Below, piece by piece: positions 14,614 through 18,288 of a stretch of 18,288 nucleotides of DNA. Under the pieces are notes generated by a model. It was not told where the DNA came from, did not search any database, and saw only the letters and a program-made list of their open reading frames with translations. The stretch spans positions 1 to 18,288 of the forward strand of contig CAYMLQ010000079.1 in NCBI GenBank assembly GCA_964390795.1, in the 5' to 3' direction. The first letter of the stretch is position 1. Every line of letters starts with the position of its first letter. The stretch is from CAYMLQ01 sp964390795 (lineage in GTDB: Bacteria; Verrucomicrobiota; Kiritimatiellia; RFP12; UBA1067). A program made the position numbers and the translations under genes.

Positions 14614-16809
14614 CTATTTTAAGCGCCAGACCACCAGCCGCACCGTCTGCGGGGCAAGCTCGCCAAACGCCTCTACTTTACCCTTTTCAGGCTCAGCCGC
14701 CGAAACCAACTCCGCGCCTGGCACGCCGAGCGTGAAGGGTGCCGGCACGTCACCCGGATTCCAGACCACCACGCCGAACCGGTCGCCCGCCGAAAAGCCT
14801 TTTGCGATCAGCCCCGGCCCCTTGAAGGCGAACCCCTGATCGTCCGTATAGCGCCCGCGCCAGAGCAGGCCAGCGTTCGCCCGCTGGAAATCGACGACCC
14901 GCTTCAGATAGCGCGCGGCCTCTTCAGGAGGCGTGGCCTTCATCATGGCGACGTCCGGCTTGTTGTTGACGTGCGCGTAGTCGCCGACCTCCGGCACCTT
15001 GTTCTCCAGCAGGTACTTCACGTCCGGCCCGTAGCGCGACTCAAGCTCATAGCGCAGCCCGTACGCGCAGGTGTAGTTGGCCATGCCGCGATCCATCATC
15101 GGCGTCGGCACGCGCACGGTGCTCATCACCTCGGGGTAGGTGTAGCGGAACAGCTCGGGGAAGGCGTCCGTCGCCCGATCCGCCTTCATCCGCGCCTGGA
15201 TTTCGCTCGCAGACGCGTAAAACATGCCCAGCTCGCATCCGTGGAACAGGGAGATCGCGTCCAGCGCGCAGTCGTGCAGGCCCTCGGTCATCACGATGAA
15301 CTCGGGGTTGATTTTCCGCATGTGCTCCGCGATCCGCAGCAGGAAGCCGGGCCGCTCGGCCTCATGCACCAGGCTCGGCACCGGGTGCCCGTGCCCTTCG
15401 CCGTAACACGCCATCGGCGCCATCATCGCGAGCTGGTCATACAGGATGCCGTCGGCCCCCAGCTCGTTCGCCTGTAGGGCGAGCGCGAGCATCCGGTCGT
15501 ACCAGGCGGGCGCGTAGAGGCAGCCCAAGTCGAACCGGTAGACCGGGATGTTGGCGTACTTGTGATAGGTTTGCTGGTAGGTCTCCCCGTCCCGCCGGAG
15601 GATTGCGATGTCCTTGCCCGTCGCCTTCCAAAACGCGGTCGCGTTGCGCTCCTGAAGCTGCCCGTTGGCGTAGATGATCGAGCGCTTGCCGCGCCGCCGC
15701 ACCTCGCTCAGCGCGGCCTTGAGCGCCTCCCTGCCGCCCATTTCCGGACACGGGTGGTAATCGGGATAAAGGTGGTCATGCCCGCCTTGCGCCCAACCGA
15801 ACAGACCCAGAATGTCCAGGCCCCGCGCGTCAGCCACATCGCACAGCTTGGTCAGCGAAGGATAATCCCACATGATCTCGCCGTTTTGCTGCTTGAGGAT
15901 GCACAGCAGCCAGCCCGACGCGCCCTTCGCCCAGTCCGGCACGTTGCGCAGCTTCACCGCCGAATCGACCCACGCGCGGTAGATCCGCGCCGCCGCATGC
16001 CACGTGCCCGCGTAAGGCTGGATCACCACGGGCGGCAGCGTCACACGCTCACCCGCGCGGCAGAAGAAACCGTGGCGCACGGCCATGCCGAACCGCCGGC
16101 TCTCGGGATCGTAGCGCAGGCAGAACTGCTTCGACCGGCGCTCTGGGTCGTGGCTACCCACATAGAGGCCGCCCTCACGGCCCGCCAAGGCGAACCACTG
16201 CATCGTCCCTCGGGCGCTCGGATAGTGCGAGGCGATTTCGAACGCCTTGCCCGCCGCCGCCCAGGGCTCGGGCTTCTTGCCCGCATCCGGCACGCGGTTC
16301 ACCCGCTTGCCGAAGCCTTCCGCCAGCAGCGCGGGATGCGTGGCCAAATCGGCCGCGATCCCGCCCAGCACCGGCCCGGTCAACCCGGCCACGAGCCAGC
16401 CTTTGGCCTGGTTCACAACAGCACCCGTCACTTCGAACCCGTCGCCCTTGGCGCGGACCTCCAGCGTCAGCGCGATCCGGAACGTCCGGCGGCCATCCGT
16501 CAGCGTATCATACTCCAGCCGGACGCCGTCCGCGATCGCCTCCCGCCGCACGGACTGGCCCTGATCTGTCAGCACGAGCTGCTGGCCCTCGGTGGCGGGC
16601 CAGGCGTCCGGCTCCAGCGAAAGCGCCCAGAACGGCTCGCCGGTCGCCGTACTGGCCGGACACGCCGCGACCGACGGCGTCAGGCTGAGTCCGTTCGTGG
16701 CGACGAGCAACGTCCCCTTGCCGCCTTGAATCGCCGCAGAGCCATCCGCCCACGCGACCGCAGCCCAGATCCCCAGAGCCCCTACGCAGATCCATGGTTT
16801 CATCATCAT
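14614..16809 (-). CDS. Secreted DUF6259-like, glycoside-hydrolase-like TIM-barrel protein
   Basis: This 731-residue protein has a signal peptide (MMMKPWICVGALGIWAAVAWA-D). An N-terminal beta-sandwich region (to about 270, with GLYVGSHDP) precedes a barrel region with ASGWLLCILKQQNGEIMWDY, LGLFGWAQGGHDHLYPDYHP, YRFDLGCLYAPAW, ADGILYDQLAM and FIVMTEGLHD, and a short C-terminal beta domain. The Asp and Glu in these late strands are candidate catalytic residues, by analogy with clan-D-like and GH101-like barrels. I recall this pattern from DUF6259 proteins of PVC bacteria. The substrate is unknown. Three ATGs open the frame, with AGGAG about 9 bases before the first. It is the first gene of operon A, behind a predicted regulated promoter. 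Confidence 0.82.
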   Translation of the reverse strand: MMMKPWICVGALGIWAAVAWADGSAAIQGGKGTLLVATNGLSLTPSVAACPASTATGEPFWALSLEPDAWPATEGQQLVLTDQGQSVRREAIADGVRLEYDTLTDGRRTFRIALTLEVRAKGDGFEVTGAVVNQAKGWLVAGLTGPVLGGIAADLATHPALLAEGFGKRVNRVPDAGKKPEPWAAAGKAFEIASHYPSARGTMQWFALAGREGGLYVGSHDPERRSKQFCLRYDPESRRFGMAVRHGFFCRAGERVTLPPVVIQPYAGTWHAAARIYRAWVDSAVKLRNVPDWAKGASGWLLCILKQQNGEIMWDYPSLTKLCDVADARGLDILGLFGWAQGGHDHLYPDYHPCPEMGGREALKAALSEVRRRGKRSIIYANGQLQERNATAFWKATGKDIAILRRDGETYQQTYHKYANIPVYRFDLGCLYAPAWYDRMLALALQANELGADGILYDQLAMMAPMACYGEGHGHPVPSLVHEAERPGFLLRIAEHMRKINPEFIVMTEGLHDCALDAISLFHGCELGMFYASASEIQARMKADRATDAFPELFRYTYPEVMSTVRVPTPMMDRGMANYTCAYGLRYELESRYGPDVKYLLENKVPEVGDYAHVNNKPDVAMMKATPPEEAARYLKRVVDFQRANAGLLWRGRYTDDQGFAFKGPGLIAKGFSAGDRFGVVVWNPGDVPAPFTLGVPGAELVSAAEPEKGKVEAFGELAPQTVRLVVWRLK

Positions 16810-16825
16810 TCCCCCTGCTCCTGCT

Positions 16826-16844
16826 CAAAGGGACGCACCCTTTG
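16826..16844 (-). promoter_or_regulatory. Leader hairpin of operon A
   Basis: caaaggg (16826-16832) pairs with ccctttg (16838-16844) around a 5-base loop, between the predicted promoter and the ribosome site. It could protect the 5' end or tune translation; no T-run follows. Confidence 0.5.
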
Positions 16845-16857
16845 AAAAGGTCGCTCA

Positions 16858-16886
16858 ACTTTACTCCCACAGAGGACGTTCGACAA
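16858..16886 (-). promoter_or_regulatory. Promoter of operon A
   Basis: On the - strand TTGTCG (16881-16886) and TAAAGT (16858-16863) are 17 bp apart, about 49 bp before the start codon. The paired operator ends 1 bp upstream of the -35 box, exactly as at operon B. Confidence 0.65.
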
Positions 16887-16887
16887 T

Positions 16888-16923
16888 CTCGATTTTACGA
16901 ACTCGACACTCGATTTTGCGAAC
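16888..16923 (-). promoter_or_regulatory. Paired direct-repeat operator of operon A (AraC-type layout, inferred)
   Basis: Two 15-bp half-sites have 21 bp between starts: 16909-16923 (GTTCGCAAAATCGAG on the - strand) and 16888-16902 (GTTCGTAAAATCGAG). The distal half-site is identical to the distal one at operon B. Confidence 0.72.
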
Positions 16924-16956
16924 CCCTCTAACCCCCTCCGTAGATGAATTCGGCCA

Positions 16957-17112
16957 TCAGCCGCCGCCTGCCCTCCATTCTGTCAACCATGAACAGGTTT
17001 CAACATCCGCAAACGACGAACCCGCTGTCCAAAGCGCAACTGCCACAGCTGCGCCACGCGCAATCCACGACTTCACCCTCATGTCAGTCTCAGTGTTCGA
17101 TTCCACTCTCAT
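16957..17112 (-). pseudogene. Signal-peptide stub of a lost secreted protein (51 codons)
   Basis: The ATG at 17112 has GGAGG 8 bases upstream. The product contains a clear signal peptide (MRVKSWIARGAAVAVALWTAGSSFA-D) from residue 11 and only about 15 further residues (DVETCSWLTEWRAGGG) before the stop. Good translation signals and an export signal with almost no mature part suggest the 5' end of a deleted secreted-protein gene. A genuine tiny secreted peptide is the alternative. Confidence 0.5.
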
Positions 17113-17230
17113 GAGCGCATCCTCCTGCGGAAAAATAACCCTATAACAAGCTATACTATTCACTTTGGAATTTTTGCGCATCGCGATCTAAGCCTCAAGT
17201 TCCCTATATTTCGGATCGCGGGGTCGCGGG

Positions 17231-17259
17231 TTGACTCCACTAGCCGCTCCTCGCATAAT
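17231..17259 (+). promoter_or_regulatory. Promoter of the Gfo/Idh/MocA pseudogene region
   Basis: TTGACT (17231-17236) and CATAAT (17254-17259) are 17 bp apart. This is the best sigma70-like match in the window. Transcription would start near 17266, right at the ATG of a 26-codon frame. Confidence 0.65.
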
Positions 17260-17266
17260 CTAACGC

Positions 17267-17347
17267 ATGGTAATCGAGGAGATCGAGAGCCGGTTCGCAG
17301 CGCTGAAGCCCTGGCTGAAGCCGGTAACCTTCGACGCACATGTGTAG
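17267..17347 (+). CDS. Possible leaderless 26-residue leader peptide
   Basis: The ATG lies 7 bases after the -10 box, so the message could be leaderless. The peptide MVIEEIESRFAALKPWLKPV continues for six residues to TAG at 17345-17347, next to a gcgggc/gcccgc hairpin (17347-17361). The Gfo/Idh/MocA relic starts 36 bases later. It could be a leader peptide, the stub of a lost gene, or chance. I recognise no family. Confidence 0.3.
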   Translation: MVIEEIESRFAALKPWLKPVTFDAHV

Positions 17348-17361
17348 CGGGCTCCGCCCGC
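17347..17361. repeat. gcgggc-tcc-gcccgc palindrome
   Basis: A 6-bp stem with a 3-base loop is preceded by gta, as in the longer cacgggc and catgggc palindromes at 13501 and 14557. It lies between the small leader frame and the ribosome site at 17371. Confidence 0.7.
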
Positions 17362-17383
17362 ATGAGAATAAAGGAGACAGCAC

Positions 17384-17936
17384 TTGAACGAAACGAGCTC
17401 ATTCTCACGGCGCACCTTTCTCGCGGCCTCCGGATTTGCGGCGGCGGGAGCGGCGTGGCCCGGCGGCCTGCCATCTGATCGACCTCACGGTGACGCTGAT
17501 GGGCGAGCCCCGCAAGATCACCCCTTACCTCCGTCAGACGCGGACCGACGGCGTGCTCGACAACAGCCTGGCCGTCTTCGAGTATGACCGCGACCGCCTG
17601 GCCACGATCCGCACCTCCATCACCGAGGCGCAGGGTTTCCCGAGCAGGCATCTCAAGGTGATGGGCTACAAAGGCACGCTCCTCATCCAGCCGATCGAAT
17701 CCAAGGGCAACATGTCCGGCGGCGTCCTGCGACTGGCCTTGGAAGAGGACCGCGGCGGCTACAAGAAGGGCGTGCAGACCGTCGAGATGCCGCCCCCGAA
17801 GGACCGGTATGAGGACCAGTGGCGCGAGTTTGCGGCCGTGGTGAACGGGGAGCTGGCCAACCCCTACACCTACGCCCACGATTACACCGTACACAAGTGC
17901 CATCTGGAGGCCTGCGGCCTGCCGCTCGACGTGTGA
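17384..17936 (+). pseudogene. Tat-exported Gfo/Idh/MocA-family oxidoreductase, internally deleted
   Basis: A TTG start with AAGGAG 7 bases upstream opens a Tat signal (MNETSSFSRRTFLAASGFAA; twin-Arg SRRTFL). Near 17455-17468 the reading frame changes and the C-terminal domain of a Gfo/Idh/MocA protein follows: ACHLIDLTVTLMGEP, VFEYDRDRLATIRTSI, LKVMGYKGTLLIQP and a final DYTVHKCHLEACGLPLDV. The NAD-binding Rossmann domain (GxGxxG) and catalytic EKP region are absent, so this is a relic with its two ends joined out of frame. Intact family members oxidise or rearrange sugars and are frequent in polysaccharide-degrading PVC bacteria. Confidence 0.85.
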
Positions 17937-17966
17937 GGGTGAGGGCCGGCAACGCGTAGATTGGTT

Positions 17967-18023
17967 CACGCCAAGAAGACCCGAAGACGCAAAGGTTATT
18001 GAACCCCTTGGCGTCTTGGCGTG
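17967..18023. repeat. Inverted repeat with 10-bp arms
   Basis: cacgccaaga (17967-17976) is matched exactly by tcttggcgtg (18014-18023), enclosing 37 bp with further cgaagacgcaaagg-type sequence. The left side begins TGGTTCACGC, the same ten bases that begin the fold-back element at 8371. It follows the pseudogene stop and may act as a weak terminator. Confidence 0.7.
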
Positions 18024-18181
18024 CGAAAAATAGCTGCTGGGAGAAATCTGAACTCAGGAAGTCGGTGGATTCGGCAGTCTTGGAGAGTTTTCGAAGAAAA
18101 GACGCCAACCAGCGGCGACACCGGCTGAACTCATTTTGCCTATTGAAGTGCATGGGCAGAGGGGGTAAACTCATTGGCGTT

Positions 18182-18288
18182 ATGACTTATTCAGTAAACA
18201 CGATCATAGAGCCGCACAAGCGAGAATTGTCCACGCTTTGTGAACGCTATCGCGTTGCCAAACTGTATATTTTCGGGTCTGTCGTCAA
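18182..18288 (+). CDS. MNT-type minimal nucleotidyltransferase, N-terminus only (cut by window edge)
   Basis: The frame runs off the right edge after 35 codons: MTYSVNTIIEPHKRELSTLC, then a helix and strand ending VAKLYIFGSVV. A helix followed by a LYIFGS strand is the start of the MNT nucleotidyltransferase fold, whose GS begins the active-site motif. The following DxD motif is outside the window. Such proteins often pair with a HEPN partner in toxin-antitoxin modules. No strong ribosome site is seen; an in-frame ATG at 18152 would add 10 residues but fits the family less well. Confidence 0.7.
   Translation, partial: MTYSVNTIIEPHKRELSTLCERYRVAKLYIFGSVV

Noticed and set aside
17140..17190. 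Third copy of the paired operator ahead of the 51-codon stub
   Set aside because: Only a GCAAAAA core matches; there is no second half-site 21 bp away.

Overview
The window is high-GC chromosomal DNA, probably from a PVC-group bacterium (Kiritimatiellota, Lentisphaerota or Verrucomicrobiota type). That placement is an inference. It rests on the many secreted glycoside-hydrolase-like proteins, a Tat-exported Gfo/Idh/MocA relic, a DUF6259-like protein, a relic of a GxxExxY gene, and several palindromic intergenic repeats (cacgggc...gcccgtg, gggcaagc...gcttgccc) of a kind common in that group. No rRNA or phylogenetic marker gene is present.

Layout. (1) 1-907, + strand: a small basic protein with a histone-H1-like Lys/Ala/Pro tail and a 94-residue unknown protein, each followed by a strong intrinsic terminator. 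(2) 955-5027, - strand: a compact island at a tRNA-Ser(GCU) gene. It holds a complete tyrosine recombinase, then an adenine-N6 methyltransferase and a restriction endonuclease of the PaeR7I/XhoI type (known site CTCGAG), joined stop-to-start. I found no CTCGAG anywhere in the window. (3) 5103-16809, - strand: a carbohydrate-utilisation locus in two predicted operons. Operon A (16809 to 11585) encodes a secreted DUF6259-like TIM-barrel protein, a cytoplasmic mutarotase-like protein and a secreted GH42-like protein. Operon B (11456 to 5103) encodes a secreted GH50-type agarase-like enzyme, an SDR dehydrogenase, an MFS transporter, an enolase-superfamily sugar-acid dehydratase and a decayed CE7 acetylxylan esterase. 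(4) 16957-18288: a 51-codon secreted-protein stub, a Tat-signal Gfo/Idh/MocA pseudogene with its middle missing, and the start of an MNT nucleotidyltransferase cut by the window edge.

How it works together. Secreted enzymes would release galactose-type or anhydro-sugars from a polysaccharide, the MFS permease would import them, and the SDR and enolase-superfamily enzymes would oxidise and dehydrate them. The best regulatory evidence is a shared promoter design. Both operons carry two 15-bp direct half-sites spaced exactly 21 bp, ending 1 bp before a -35 box with a 17-bp spacer to the -10. This matches the layout used by AraC-family activators and suggests one regulator co-induces both operons.

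The locus is also rich in small repeats. They include a 51-bp double palindrome translated in frame inside the MFS transporter, a perfect 19-bp fold-back element holding the first codons of a GxxExxY gene, tandem palindromes between operon A genes, and short tandem repeats ahead of two operon B genes.
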